A stretch of 64,000 nt of DNA, taken from positions 43,221,452 to 43,285,451 of the forward strand of contig CM072811.1 in NCBI GenBank assembly GCA_037013495.1, given 5' to 3'. The position numbers and the translations under genes are program-made. The notes beneath the pieces were generated by a model. It saw nothing but the letters and a program-made list of their open reading frames with translations. It was not told where the DNA came from and searched no databases. Origin of the DNA: Hippophae tibetana (taxonomy: Eukaryota > Streptophyta > Magnoliopsida > Rosales > Elaeagnaceae). How positions within the stretch are numbered: position 1 is the first letter of the stretch; every line of letters starts with the position of its first letter. This document shows positions 30,953 through 44,830 of this stretch, piece after piece.

Positions 30953-33900
30953 ATGGAGATAGAGAAGATTTCATTTCCGAGGGAAAATCCTCCGATTTCG
31001 GTATTAGCCGCTGCGAAGATTGCAGCTATTCCTCTGTCCACTGATACCTCTCTTGCTCTTGATTCTCCTCCTTCTTTCCATTTTTCTAACGGGTATTTAC
31101 TTCTCTATCTTTTTCTTCCTTTTTCCTGTTTATAATAGCTCTGTTTTTTCCCCGATTGATTCCTTCGCAAAAGTTTTCAGCTTTATTATTATTATTATTA
31201 TTATTTTAAATTCAAATTCATAAGGATTCTTTTTTTTTTTGGTGTCTAAAATGAACCCATTGAATTGTTTTCTATTGCTTCCAGATTATCTCAGCAAAGT
31301 TTCAATTTTTTATCTGGAGAGGTGAAAATAGAAAGTGTAAACAATCATGCAGAATTGGATTTACCGACTTTCTGTATCGATTTTGCTATATGATTGTATA
31401 TGTTGCTTTTTTATTGCAATACTTAACTGAATGTAGTTATTTTTGGCATTCCCCTCATGGACTCTACCTTTATCATTTGATGTATTAGTTGTTTTTAAGG
31501 TTGTCCTTTGGTTTCCTATTGCTTGGTGGGTAAGTTCGGGGGGGAGATATCTTCTGTCAGTTGTTTTTATATTGTTGCATTGTGTCAGTGTCACTAGCAG
31601 TTCGTTTCTTCTCTCTATGAGAAAAACACTATGATTTACCTATTAACATAAGTTGTTATTTAGGCTCAAATTGCATGGAACATATGTACTTCTTCGTTAT
31701 GTGGGTAAGATTGCCAACATCCCCAATTTCTATGGGCAAAATGCGTATGAATCTAGCCAGGTGATTTTCATTGATTTTCTTGAGGATGACAAATTTTGTT
31801 TTTGGTTACATGACCTTTTATATGTTCTTGTTTGCCTCAGCTAACATTCTTGTGCTTACCTATGTTTGTTTCCCCTTTTTTTTCCAGATTGATGAATGGC
31901 TGGAATATGCTCCCATTTTCTCATCTGGTTCTGCCTTTGAGAGTGCATGCAAATATGTGGATGAATATTTAGAAGGCCGTACATTTTTGGTTGCTAATGG
32001 TTTGTCAGTTGCAGATGTAGCGATCTGGTCAAGCCTTGCAGGTAGGTTTCTCACATACCATGTTATTCATTTTATGTGGTGAGGCACAGAATCATGTTAC
32101 CCTTTCTTTGAGTCTGGATTGTAAGTTGTAGTACTTTTGGTCATGGGTGTAATGACCTGAGCAAAACAATCTTCTTACATGTTGAAGGGTTATCTGGCTG
32201 TCCTTTGGGATAGTGATACCTATCTCTACGCCAGCTTCCTGAACTAGGTCTTGGGTTACTTATTTCTCATGGCTGTGGAGATGGAGATGAAAAGCTTCAA
32301 CTTTTTATTTATTTTGAACTTTCTAGTTATTGTTGTGATAAAAATTAATTTTATCTTCGAGCCTTTGGATTACTGTTATTACTCCTACAAATTGATTTTC
32401 TAGTGTGATGTATGATTGACTATCAAAATGAAGTTTCCACTGCAAATGTTGAAATATTTGTGCTGAGTTCTCTCGGGGAACCTTTAAAATTTGATGATAT
32501 GCAGGAATTGGGCAAAGATGGGAAAGTTTGAGGAAGTCAAAGAAGTACCAAAATCTTGTGCGGTGGTTCAACTCAATATTGACAGAGTACAATGATGCTT
32601 TAACTGAGGTTACCACAACATATTTTGGCAAAAGGGGATTGGGAAAGCCAGTAGCTGCCAAATCCAAAGAGCAGTTGGCTGCAAATCAATTGTCAAAGAC
32701 TGCAAATGGGGAAATAACTGAGAAGGGTAAAGTAGGAAATCGATCTTCATTTGAAGTAGATCTTCCTGATGCTGAGATTGGAAAGGTGCGACTGCGTTTT
32801 GCACCTGAACCCAGTGGTTATCTGCACATTGGACACTCAAAAGCAGCACTTTTGAATCAATATTTTGCTCATCGGTACCAAGGTAAAGTTATCGTGCGTT
32901 TTGATGATACAAATCCTGCCAAAGAGAGCAATGAGTTTGTGGACAATCTTTTAAAGGACATTGAGACTCTGGGTATCAAGTATGAAAAGGTCACTTATAC
33001 TTCAGATTACTTCCCTCAATTGATGGAAATGGCTGAAAATTTGATTCGTCAGGGCAAAGCTTATGTTGATGATACACCACGTGAACAAATGCAGAAAGAA
33101 AGGATGGATGGTATTGAATCAAAATCCCGAAACAATACTGTAGATGAGAACCTTAAGTTATGGAAAGAAATGATTGCTGGCTCTGAAAGAGGTCTGCCAT
33201 GCTGTCTCCGTGGTAAGTTAGATATGCAGGATCCAAACAAATCTCTCCGAGATCCAGTATATTACCGTTGCAATAGTGTTGCCCACCACAGGATTGGGTC
33301 CAAGTACAAGATATATCCAACATATGATTTTGCATGCCCATTTGTTGATGCTATAGAGGATATATCACATGCTCTTCGATCGAGTGAGTACCACGATCGC
33401 AATGCACAATATCACCGAATTCAAGGGGATATGGGATTAAGAAAGGTTCATATATATGAATTTAGCCGGTTGAACATGGTTTATACACTACTCAGCAAGC
33501 GAAAGCTTCTATGGTTTGTTCAAAATGGAAAAGTTGATGGATGGGATGATCCTCGTTTTCCTACAGTGCAGGGAATTGTGCGCAGAGGCCTGAAAATTGA
33601 AGCACTTGTACAGTTTATTCTTGAGCAGGTTAGATGCTAGTCCTTGTCTCAAAAAATATCTTCTAGTTTTCTCTAATGTGAGATTTTGGTATTTAATTTG
33701 CTGGATTTTGAGAGATCATAAACGTAGGAATCTTTTATTATTTTTCAACTCGGTGACTAACTAAAGAAGCATGGCATAATGTTGAAAATTTGGGTTGGTT
33801 GGTTCAGTTGCTCCAACTATAAGATGGAATAGGAAGAGCCCATATAGTAGTTGTGATGAGTGTGGCCATCGTTCCATATGTGCTTTGGTTCTTAGTTTAA

Positions 33901-35160
33901 TATGGAATGAGATTCTTAGACTTTTGTAAGTTTATATTAGTTGATGCATACTAAATTAATTTCTCTTACCTTTCGCATGTTTAAATTGTTGGTAACTGAT
34001 TTACTTTTTTTAAGAATTTTTTAGGGAGCTTCGAAGAATCTTAATCTCATGGAATGGGACAAGCTTTGGACCATTAACAAGAAGATAATTGATCCTGTAT
34101 GTCCTAGGCATACTGCTGTCATTGAAGAGCAACATGTGTTGTTAACTTTAACTGATGGTCCTGAGAAGCCATTTGTCCGCATCATTCCTAGGCATAAGAA
34201 ATATGAAGGTGCTGGGCAAAAGGCTACAATGTATGCGAGGAGGATCTGGTTGGACTATGCTGATGCAGAGTCAATTGTGGCAGATGAGGAAGTCACCTTG
34301 ATGGATTGGGGGAATGCCATAGTTAGGGGAATTGAGAAGGACCCAGATGGAAAAGTAACACAGCTTACAGGGGTTTTGCATCCTGAAGGGTCTGTGAAGA
34401 CTACAAGGTTGAAGCTCACTTGGCTGCCTCAAACAAATGAGCTAGTTAACCTCTCACTGGTGGAATTTGATTATCTAATTACAAAGAAGAAGGTATGTGA
34501 TAATAACTTGTGATCTATAATATTGCCATAGCAAGCTGGGCTTTGCAATAAAAAAAATTACCCTACTTTAGCAAAAAATATTTAGTTAAGCATGTGACTC
34601 AGTAACTGTTAATGTTATTCTTGTTTCAAGAATCTGTTTAATGTCTTTTCTAAAGAGAAATGACAACATGAGGACTAAGAGGCATTGTTTCTGTCAACTT
34701 TCAAGTAGTTTGCCAATAGATATTGTTTTACTTTTTAGATTCCATATGAGTCGTTCATCTCATTTTAGTGCCCGGTTAGAATGGACATTTTAGTGTATAG
34801 TATATCTGGATATAGTGAATTCACACAGTTTTCTAAATCAAAATGCGGAATCTGAAGCGTGGAGAGATATATCTGAATTATTTTGAGGTTCATTACAAAT
34901 AATAATTAAACTTTGTTGGGGTTATTTTTTTTTTGTTGCAGCTAGAAGAAGATGAGGATTTTATTGATGTACTTAATCCATGTACTAAAAGAGAGACTGC
35001 AGCTATTGGCGATTCCAACATGCGGAATCTGAAGCGTGGAGAGATATTGCAGCTTGAGAGAAAAGGATACTTTATATGTGATGTTCCCTACATCAGACCT
35101 TCAAGGCCTATTGTTCTTTTAGCTATCCCAGATGGCAGACAACAAGCCGGGTCGAAGTAA
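30953..35160 (+). CDS. Glutamyl-tRNA synthetase, cytosolic (complete copy B)
   Basis: Exons 30953-31092, 31664-31760, 31888-32041, 32505-33628, 34025-34492 and 34942-35160. All introns are GT..AG and phases join exactly; total 733 residues, close to plant cytosolic GluRS (about 720). It charges tRNA-Glu with glutamate in the cytosol. Domains: an N-terminal GST-like domain (residues about 1-150, FLVANGLSVADVAIWSSLAG), a linker, then the class I catalytic core with RFAPEPSGYLHIGH (HIGH at 238-241) and VRFDDTNPAKESNEFVDN. DFACPFVDAIEDISHALRSS follows, then a KMSKS-type loop LLSKRKL near residues 459-465. The C-terminal anticodon-binding beta-barrels have DPVCPRHTAV, TLMDWGNAIV and LVNLSLVEFDYLITKKK, ending in RKGYFICDVPYI. 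No disabling change was found. It is the functional partner of the truncated copy at 19161. Confidence 0.96.
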
Positions 35161-35954
35161 GCTTTTCTCCATCAACATGGTTTCATCCAATCAGATTCTA
35201 GAGCATGTCTGACTACCTCAATAGTTTTCTGATTGTTGACTGAAACCTTTTATTTTTCTTCAAGTTGAGCAGGTTTTAAATCCAAAAAAAAATATCATGC
35301 CTTTAGTTCAGTATTTATTCTCATCAATTGTGTGTTTGTTCAGTATATGGTTTCAAAACGAATATTGGTTTGCTATTCTGCTGTCAGTTAAAACACTGTA
35401 ACAAGCTAGTAAGTGTAAGGAGCAAATTTTGTGTCAAATGTTTCTTCTCGATTTGCTCATTTCCATTGCGGCTAAGAAATGTTTCATGAACAGAGATGTC
35501 AATGCCTTTGGTTTTGGATTCCTATCCTTTTGCCATCATAGCCTTTTTGCTTTTAGCTTTGTTAGGTCGTTTATGCAGGGTTTGCAAGGAGCTGCTGTTT
35601 GTTTGTTTTTTTTTTGGTGCATTGTTGTCGTGTTAACGAACTAATTATAATTAAATTTGTTAAGAGAATGCTAATTACTTCTTTAAGTTGTCACTCTCTC
35701 AGTTGAGAACATTGGGGTAAATATGTACGAAAATGTCGTGCTTTTTCACCTACAGGAAATAAGGTCTAGGCACTAGCGTTGCTTTGAAGTTGTTTGTTGA
35801 GGTCAAGTTACAATTTTGTGATTAGTCCAATTTACTCTTACAGTCTCTTCAGCCATAAGAACAGTAAACATTAACATAGAAATTGACATTTAGGACGCAA
35901 TTTTGGCACCAAATGAGACTATGAACTTCATTAATTATCATATTTTGTAGAGGT
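35161..35954 (+). other. 3' flank of GluRS
   Basis: About 790 bp, less AT-rich than the deserts. It probably contains the 3' UTR; no further gene is recognised. It ends at the TIR-like TAGGGATGGGCACGGG of the second hAT. Confidence 0.5.
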
Positions 35955-38604
35955 TAGGGATGGGCACGGGACGGGCGGAGATGGATTTTAATATAATCGT
36001 TCTTGAACCGAATTATAAAATCTGTTCTTGAAATCGCCCAAAAATCGTTGTGATTTGGGGATGGATTTTTACCCGTGGATAACTGTTCGGGACAAGTCTC
36101 TTGAACTTGTTATTTTAATTTATTATTTTGAGTTTTTGATAAAAAATTAATATTTAATAATATATATTTTTATGAATCTAGATAAGATTAAATACATATA
36201 AATGAGAAACACAAGATATAAATAAAATATTCTAAACTAATATAAATTATAAAATATTTGATACACAATTAAATAATTAATATATAGTACATAAAATAAG
36301 TGTTAATATATAATATGTATGAGTATTAAATATATAGACTTATATATTGTTTATGAATACTAGCCTATAATCAATCTTGAGTACACACCAAAGTTTCTAA
36401 TGTGTTTTCTTTGAGTCTACTACATTGATTACTTACTACTCTACCACTTGTGCTAAATGTAAATTCTGAAGCAACTGTGGTGATCGGAATAACCAAGATA
36501 TCTTTAGTCATGTCATGCATTATTGGATACTTACGTTTGTTACATTTCCACCAAGACAATATATCAAACTCTTCATCCGAAATTTCTACATCAACCTCTT
36601 CTAAATAAGAGTCTAACTCATATTTCAAAAATCTAGCTTTATTTTGCAATAATTTTCATTGTTTATACTCATTTATATCACTAGGATTAAGAACACTAGT
36701 AGTACCTTTTGAACTTTGAGATGTATTAGAGCGTGTTGAAAACTCCATTTGTTCGACTCTCTTCTATAATTCATTTATTTTGGTACATATTTATCAAATC
36801 ATAACACTTTCTTCTCACCTTTTCAATTTCAAAAATGACATTCTCTCCATATATTCTTAGAAAATAGAATTCAAGATAATTCATCTTAAATCTAGGATCC
36901 AAAACAATTCCTATAGCCATGACAATATTAACTTCTTGCCAATACTTATCGAATTTTACAAGCATGTTTGAAGCCATTCTCGTGACCAAATCATTCTCAT
37001 CATTAATCCAATTATATAATGATAATTTGATATCATAAATATGAGGAAATAACATGTTTATGGTGGGATAGTTGGAACCAGAAATCAATTCAATAACCTT
37101 GTAAAATACCTCTAACTTATCAAAAATTGTACTTGTTATTTTCTAATCCAATGCATCAGGAAGACTATTATAATTCTTATCCAATTGTTTTAAACGAGAA
37201 AACACTTTCTCATAAAATAATGCATTTTTAAGCATTAAAAAAGTAGAATTCTAATGAGTTTACAATTAAGAGATAAATTCTTACAATAAGACTTTATCTC
37301 TTGAGATGCAATTTTTTTTAAATTTTTCCTCCATCTTTTGTATTACTGTCCAATATGCAACACTATCTCTAACTTTAACAATGCATTGAGAAATTAGATT
37401 TAACTCATCTTTCACTACTAAGTTTAATATGTGAGCAGCACAACACATGTGAAAAATATCTTCATACAATAACATTGAAGTTTTATCTAATGAATCTAAC
37501 AGATCGGGTAACATTGAATCATTAGTAGAACAATTATCTAAAGCTAAGGGTGAAATCTTACAATTAATGTTCCAATCCAAAAAGAAACTCATTAATTCTT
37601 GACCAATAACTACAACATTGTGTGGAGCAAGAACATATATAAACCTACAAAAAATTATATAGTAACAATAAAATTATTATATACAATCATTTAATACATC
37701 AAATCTCTAAAAAAAATATTTCATAGGAATTGTATAAATTTCAACAATAAACTTAAAAAATTACCTTATTATTTTACTATACAAATACCAATTGTTATCA
37801 ATGAAATGATAAGTTACAGCCATGAATTCTTTGTTCTGATTTCTAGACTTCCACATATCACTCGTGATTGCAAAACGACTTTTGTTGTTCTCCAACATAT
37901 CCATCATTTTTTTTTCTCAACATCATAAATCTTTATAATGTCTCTCTTAACTGTCGATTGAGAAATAGGCTTCCATATTGGTTGTAATAAATGTGAAACT
38001 CCCTAAATCCATGATGCTAAACAATACTAAGAGGATACTCATGTAGAATTATCATTTTTGCACATTTATCACAAGAAACTTGAGAATCAAAATTCCAATG
38101 TCCTAACTCAATTCTATCCCTCTTCTTGTTAGGATTTAACAATGATTGACCGATACCCCTTTCTTGCCGTTTGAATGGACAACCTTTTGTATGTGCTTTC
38201 AAATGAGATGTCTTATTCCTTGTATCACCTCCTAACCATTTTCTGCAATAATTATATATTGCCTTCCATATCCCATTAATTTTCTTCCTATCAAAATGAA
38301 CCCATGCTTCAGACTTTAATTTAGCCTTCCTATCTTCTTCCTCACTACATTCATTTGATGGTTGAATTTGTGTATTTTCAGGTGAAGAGGTTGATGTAAG
38401 GAGAGGAACATTTGTATGTTGATCGGCACTTGAAGTTCCACTACTTGTTACCTCCACATTAAGTTCAATGACATTTACTCCTTGAGAGGATTGTGATGAA
38501 AAATTCTGAAAAAATAACTTTCAAAGTTTAAATTCATATATATATAAAATATACATATACTTTCTATTATCTCATGTTACCTTTTCAACATATTCACTTG
38601 TCAT
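35955..38604 (-). mobile_element. Decayed hAT transposon 2 (one end recognisable)
   Basis: The left end 'tagggatgggcacgggacgg' has the form of a plant hAT TIR. I found no matching inverted end on the right, so that end is lost or moved. The right coordinate is the start of the transposase frame, not a true terminus. The element sits just downstream of GluRS. Confidence 0.7.
36371..38604 (-). pseudogene. hAT transposase 2, broken
   Basis: A probable first exon at 38604-38581 (MTSEYVEK, donor GTAACATG) and an acceptor TTTTTTCAG-like before NFSSQSSQG. The BED finger region at 38457-38017 has EAWVHFDRKKINGIWKAIYN with C-x2-C altered (IYNYCRK, one cysteine lost) and SHLKAHTKGC. The core is at 37592-37281 (LALDNCSTNDSM; HMCCAAHILNLVV). 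A middle part lies at 37088-36771 (MLVKFDKYW, VLDPRFKM). The dimerisation part is at 36649-36371 (FDILSWWKCNKRKYP, ILVIPITTVASEFTFSTSGR). Frames are interrupted by stops between these pieces. It is related to but clearly distinct from the intact transposase at 24298-26533. Confidence 0.88.
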
Positions 38605-39339
38605 AATGTTTAAAGTATATGTCTTCTTCACAAATCTCTAACTCTACAAGACATGATAAAAAATTATTATCATATTATATTCCATATTCACTATAAATCG
38701 ATAATAAGATTTTACCATATACACTATGAATCGATAAAAGAGTAGCACTAATCTCATAACATGGAGGTCCATACATAAAACAGAGTAGTCATTTTATTCC
38801 ATATACATTATGAATCGATAATACATTCATGCACAAAACAGAGTAGTCACTTTATTTCATATACATTATGAATCGATAATACATTATCCAGATGACTTCA
38901 GGGATTTAAATATGTTATGCTAAATTTGTTCTGCTCAAGAAACAGAATAAAGTCTCTTGACTAAATCTATCAAAGCACAAATCAAATAAGATTTTACCAT
39001 GATTACTTAAAATAGTAGAAATTTTTGTGACAAAAACAAAGTAGCCAATAACCATGTCTCATAACAGGAAGGTCCATACACAAAACAGAGTAGTCAATTT
39101 ATTCCATATACACTATGAATCGATAATACATTGTCCAGACTCCAAATGACTTCAGGCATTTAAATATATGTTAGATTTAACCTGTTCTGCTCAAGAAATA
39201 AAGTTGCAAAAATATCATAGTAGTGAAATCCGTACACAAAACAGAGTAACCATGTATCAACCAGACAACCACCAAGAGATCTACTTCATACGAGAAAAAA
39301 GAAACACTTACCTGATGAGACCACGAAGAAGAAGGGATA
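38605..39339. repeat. Short tandem/interspersed repeats around 'cactatgaatcgataata'
   Basis: At least five copies of 'ccatatacactatgaatcgataata' variants (near 38683, 38718, 38803, 38860, 39104), several joined to 'cacaaaacagagtagtca'. A longer unit recurs with 'gatgacttcag' and 'ctgttctgctcaagaaa'. No gene is present. Confidence 0.75.
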
Positions 39340-39486
39340 GCAAGCCAGCGACGTGGATAACCGACGCTATCCACGTGACGTAACGTCGGTTGACGTGAAT
39401 AACTGACTTTAAATTCATTAAAAGTTAGTTTTTTTTCCAAAAACTGACTTTACACATCGACTTATATACCCCTTTTTGTAGTAGTG
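39340..39486 (-). mobile_element. CACTA-type terminus (single end)
   Basis: The minus strand begins CACTACTACAAAAAGGGG and continues with repeated AGTCAGTT/AAGTC words and 'gtcggtt', the usual look of a plant CACTA end. I could not find the other end in this window; the flank outside starts 'tatatt'. It may be a truncated copy or the edge of a larger rearranged element that includes the repeats to its left. Confidence 0.55.
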
Positions 39487-40498
39487 TATATTATTCATCA
39501 ATTATATTACTCTCTAATTCTCTCAATTAAATATTATATATATATTTTAATTATTATATTTTATTGATACGAATTAATACGTAATACCATATTTTAATAA
39601 TATCACGTATTCTAATAATAGTAACTGAGAATTTATTGTAATTGAATTAGATAAATTCTAAATGTCAAGTCAAACCTAATTAGTTTCTCTATAGCTGATC
39701 TCTTAAGGAAAAAAATAGCCAATTAAAACTTGACACTAGTATGTATGATTGGTAATACAGCTAGATTCCTAGTATCAATAGCCATGCTATAGTGACTACT
39801 CCATAAGTCCTAATGTTATTGCAACATGCAAGTCATTACAACCAAAGGATAGCCACCAACAGTCCAAAAAGGCTCAGCAGACAACATTAATTAACTTAAA
39901 AGTGAGTTAGATGTAGAGAGTGGATGCTCTTTTAATCCTTTAATTTATATATTGATATGTTTTAAACCATGATTTTTGGTAAGATGTTTGCAAAAACATA
40001 TAATAAAATCAAGAATTAAGGTTTCCACAAGTCAGAAAAAATCACTCATAGTTATGATGTTCATCATTTTCATACAAAAATCCTTAATGTTTGAAAAAAT
40101 ATATTTTTTAATGATATTATATAAGATATAATTACAAATAATTTTAATTAGTAACGACATTAACTTTTATCTATTACATATTTTTTTAAATAATTAAAAT
40201 ATAAAAAATCTACGGTAAAAAATAAAAAAGCTTATTTAAATTAAAAAATAATCCTAAAAATCAATCTAAAATTCTTAATTTCTTTTACCACTCATGTCTT
40301 TTTCTTTCTCTCACATCATTAATTTTTTTTAAAATATTTATATTTTTACATTGTCCAAAGTTTTCTCTCATTGTTGACAATTTATTGGTAGAAAATTAAT
40401 TAACTAATTTTCTAAATTTAAAAAAATATTTTTAAACTATTTTTGCAATGTCTTTAAAAAATTAAAAATTTAATTTTTAGTATACTTAACATAATACA
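39487..40498. other. AT-rich intergenic DNA
   Basis: No coding frame or element recognised between the CACTA-type end and the second copia element. Confidence 0.6.
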
Positions 40499-40682
40499 TG
40501 TTAGAAATACTTAATGATTATATTCTATTATGTGATTAAATGAATATACATGATATATTTATATAGGAGTTACAATTAAATTAGATATGTCTAAAATAAC
40601 TAGATATGTTTATACCTAAAGTAAATTATATATACCTTAGTAGATATATATACATTAATCTGTTACTAGATATACATTAACA
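40499..40682 (-). repeat. 3' LTR of copia element 2
   Basis: TGTTAGAAATAC...ATTAACA on the plus strand, the partner of 45538-45720. Confidence 0.85.
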
Positions 40683-40689
40683 ACCCCAC

Positions 40690-43600
40690 TCAAACTCAAG
40701 GTGGATGTGAGACCAGCTTGAGATTGTCAACCAAATTATGAGTGCGTCCTTTAGGAAGTACCTTAGTGAAGATGCAAGTTAATCGTTGGAGGAAATGGGA
40801 AAAAACTTGGGAGCACCATGAATAAGATGAGAGCGAATAAAATGACAATCAATCTCGATGTGTTTAGTCCGTTCATAGAAGACATCGTTGTGAGCAATAT
40901 GAATGGCACTCTGATTATCACAATAAAGAGGAGTAGTAGAGGATATGGACACACCTAAATCCTTAAGAAGCCATCGTAGCCAAAAGAGCTCATATGTGGT
41001 ATCAACAAGAGCACGATATTCTACTTCAGTACTGGAGCGGGCCACGAAGGTTTGTTTCTTACTTCACCAAGAAATCAAAGAAGAACCAAGGAGACATCAA
41101 TAACCTGTAGTGGACCTGTGATCAGTGGGATCTCCTGCCCAATCAGCATCAGAGAATGCACGAAGTACTAGAAGAGACTGAGCTGAGTAGAAAAAGCCAT
41201 GGAAGATAGTGTCTTTCAAGTATCGTAAAATACGTAGAACAATAACATAGTGAGTCGATCGTGGATTAGACAGATACTAGTTCACCTGATGAAGAACATA
41301 AGAAATGTCTGGATGAGTAATTGTAAGATAAACTAGGATGCCAACCAATCGTCTGTAGAGAGAGTGATTAGACAATGGTTGCCTCTCCGAGGGTGTCAGA
41401 TGCACATTAAGTTCAACTGGAGTGTCAATAGTCTTGTTGTTAGTGAGTCCAACTTGAGATAAAATGTCAGATGCATACTTAACTTGAGTAATATAAAGAC
41501 CATCTGTGGAACGAGTGATCTCAAGACCCAAGAAATAGCTAAGATGTCCAAGGTCTTTCATCTCAAACTGCTGACTAAGAAAATCCTCGAGTTCTTGAAT
41601 TCCACTGAGGTCATCACCAGTTATGATCATATCATCCACATATAGGAGAAGAAAAATTGTGCCTTTATCATTACGATGAAGAAATAAGACAGAATCATAA
41701 GGACTGGCAGTGTAACCAAAGCTAAGTTTGGTGGATCTAAACTTGGCAAACCATGCTTGTGGAGCTTGTTTAAGGCCATAAAGTGCACGTCGAAGGTGAC
41801 AAACCTTATTTGTTTCAATAGAAAGATTAGGATGAGGTTGAATATAGACTTCTTCATGCAGATCCTCATTAAGGAATGCATTTTTAACATCTATATGATA
41901 AAGGTCTCATTTACTAGCAGCGGCAACAACTAAGAGGGTACGAATAGAGGAAATACGGGTAACTGGAGCAAAGGTCTCTTCATAATCAATACCATACTCT
42001 TGTGTAAAACCTTATGCTACAAGACGAGTCTTGTAGCGCTCGATAGACCCATCAGAGCGAGTCTTGATCTTATAGATCCACTTACTACCAACCACAGACT
42101 GACCAAGAGGGAGAGTAACCAGATCCCAAGTATGGTTTTTGGTTAATGCATCAATTTCTTCTTTCATTGCAATATGCCAAAATGGGTTAGTAGATATTTC
42201 ACGATAGGTGTGAGACTCATGGAGTGTAGCAAAAGTAGTGTAACAATGATAGTCAAGTAAATATGTAGGAATGGATCTTACCCGGGTTGAGTGGCAATGT
42301 GGAATGTCTTGTGGAGGATCTTCAGACACAGTAGGAGTAGGGGACCTATATTCAAGATGGCGTAGATCGTTATCAACCTGTTCTTCTACAACCTGTCTAG
42401 GAGAATCATAAAAAATATTTGACGATTGAATAGAGAAGTACAAAGGTGGATTAGGATTATCTATAGAAGGAACAAAAGACTCATTTGGAAAGATTTCTAA
42501 AACATTTGAATTAGTTATAGAAGAACGAAAGTGAGAAAGTTCAACAAATAAGCGATGTTCCCAAAAGACAACATTATGGGAAACACAAAGATGATGTGAG
42601 ACATGATCATTGCACTGATACCCTTTTTGAGTTTCACCATAACCAAGAAAACCAAAAAAAGTCTAGATCGAGGCTCAAGTTTGTTGTGTTCATAAGGCTG
42701 AAGGAGAACGAAACAGACAAATCTGAATGAGCGAAGGTAATGATAGTCAGGAGATGACCTAAAAAGGCGCTCGTATAGAGTTTGATTATGAATGACAACG
42801 CTTGGAATGCGATTAATGACATGAACAGTATGAAGAATGGCTTCACCCCAAAATGGGGCAGGAACTTTGGCAGAAAGAAGAAGAGCACAGACAGTGTCAA
42901 GAATATGACGAAGTTTTCTTTCAGCTCGACCATTTTGTTTAGAGGTTCCTGGACAGGTTAGATGATGTACAGTTTCATAAGAGTGTAACCGAGCTTGAAA
43001 AGCATTTTGAGTATATTCAAGAGCATTATTAGATCGAAAAGTTTTGATATGTTTGGAGAATTGTGTTTCAACCATTTTTGCAAAGTTATTGTATATTGGC
43101 AAGATTTGAGAACGAGATTTCATTGGAAAGATCCAACTATAATGAGAATAATCATTAATAAAAACAAAAAAATATCGAGATATACCAATACTAGTAACCA
43201 GAGAAGGTTTCCAAAATCAGAATAAATTAACTCAAAAATACTATTAGAGATAGATTTACTAATATTGAAAGGTAAAGTTGGCTGTTTTTCTAACTGACAT
43301 GCAATACAATCAAAATTGTCTTTGGACACAGAACCCAATAGACCTTTAGAAGCTAACTGTTGTACCCGAGTGGATGGGGCATGACCAAGACGAGAATGCC
43401 AAAGTGTGAGAGAAGGTAAGGAAGAAACTACAATAACTGCAGCAACAACAAAGGTAGGAGCAACAAGTGGAAGATGAAGATTGTTCACGGGAAACATACG
43501 CCCGACCCTAGGATCGGTCCCAAGCTCTTACCGCGTCCTTGGATCCTGCACAATACACCCAGAATAGTAAAAACTAAGGCGATATCCTAGTTCAGCTAAT

Positions 43601-44830
43601 TGTCCCATATAGCATAAATTATAGGATAGGGTCAGGTACATGGAAAACCCCAGGAACAGAGAGGGTAGAGGTCGAAACAAAACCTAGACTATTCACATGA
43701 ATGGTGGAACCATCATCTATATGAATATTAAGAGGATGTGGTGTAGGGTTAAGTTTGGAGAATAAAGATGAGTGAGGTGTCATGTGATTATAACATGTAG
43801 AGTTAAAAAGCCAAGTTTGAGACTTATCGGGTAGAATTGAGATAGTAGTGGAAAGAGATGCATTACCAGGCATTTGAATAGCCTAAATTATGATCTTCTG
43901 TAGTTCAGTGAATGAGAGGTTAATAATGGATCCAAAAGACTGGGACTCTGCTGAACTAGAAGGCATCAACGGAGTAGACTCAGTATTAGTAACAACAACA
44001 GTAGATTTGTTGCGACAGTAACAAGTCTCAATGGTATGGCCATGCCGCTTGCAATAATTACAGAACCTTTTATTGCTCTGCCTGCGATGATTGTGAAAGC
44101 CAGAGGAATTACCTGATTGCTAAGGTTGCTCAATGGTAGGAGTAGGAAGAGTAATAGCCAAAACATTGAACTTATTTTGGACTTTAAGGGTTGCAAGCCG
44201 AGCTTCTTCTCTAACCAACTCATTTACAGTAGTATTAAGAGAGGGAGGATGACTACGATTAAGAAGCTGACCTCAGATGGGCTCAAAGTCCTTGTGGAGT
44301 GAGATCAAGAACTCATAGAGATGAAATTCATCCTTAATTGTAGCATATTGCTAAGCATCTATTGAGAATTCCCAAGTTGGATCACAAAGGTCAATTGGTC
44401 CCAAAGGAAGCGAAGCTAATCAAAGTAGTCAATGATGGATTACCCTGGTTCCTGTTGAAGTTGATGGAATACAACTATTTGCTTATATTTCGTGGATCCG
44501 TGAGTAGTGGAGTACCTTTTATCCATCATATCCCATATTGATTTGGCATCATCAAGGCTGCCCAACAGATTGGAGATGAAGGGAATGAAAGTATTTTGAA
44601 TCCATGTGAGGATCATGTGGTTGTGACTATCCCATTCAATCATGTGACCAAGGAAAATAACATTTTCTTCACTTACTACTTTAATGGGAATGATAATTGC
44701 ACCAGTATAGTAATGCCAAAGCATACGACCTTTAAGAAACTGTGTATAGCTTGAGAAATGATAAGTAATTCTTGGTCCCTTTCAATATAGTATTGATGGG
44801 GCAAGGAAGAAAAACATCTATTTTATCCAT
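40690..44830 (-). pseudogene. copia gag-pol polyprotein 2, broken
   Basis: Read right to left. Gag starts near ATG 44830 and has frameshifts before SFLKGRMLWHYYTGA-like sequence; the rest lies at 44724-44440. A CCHC-type region follows. The protease motif reads WLFNSTCYNHMT, so the catalytic DSG has become NST. Pre-integrase and integrase (43497-42515) have LWHSRLGHAPS and a frame break at 43120; SGTSKQNGRAERK appears as CPGTSKQNGRAERK. RT spans 42443-41277 and keeps YVDD across a frameshift near 41630. RNase H (41045-40690) has ARSSTEVEYRALV and CDNQSAIHIAHN. Multiple frameshifts and stops make it non-coding. Confidence 0.88.
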
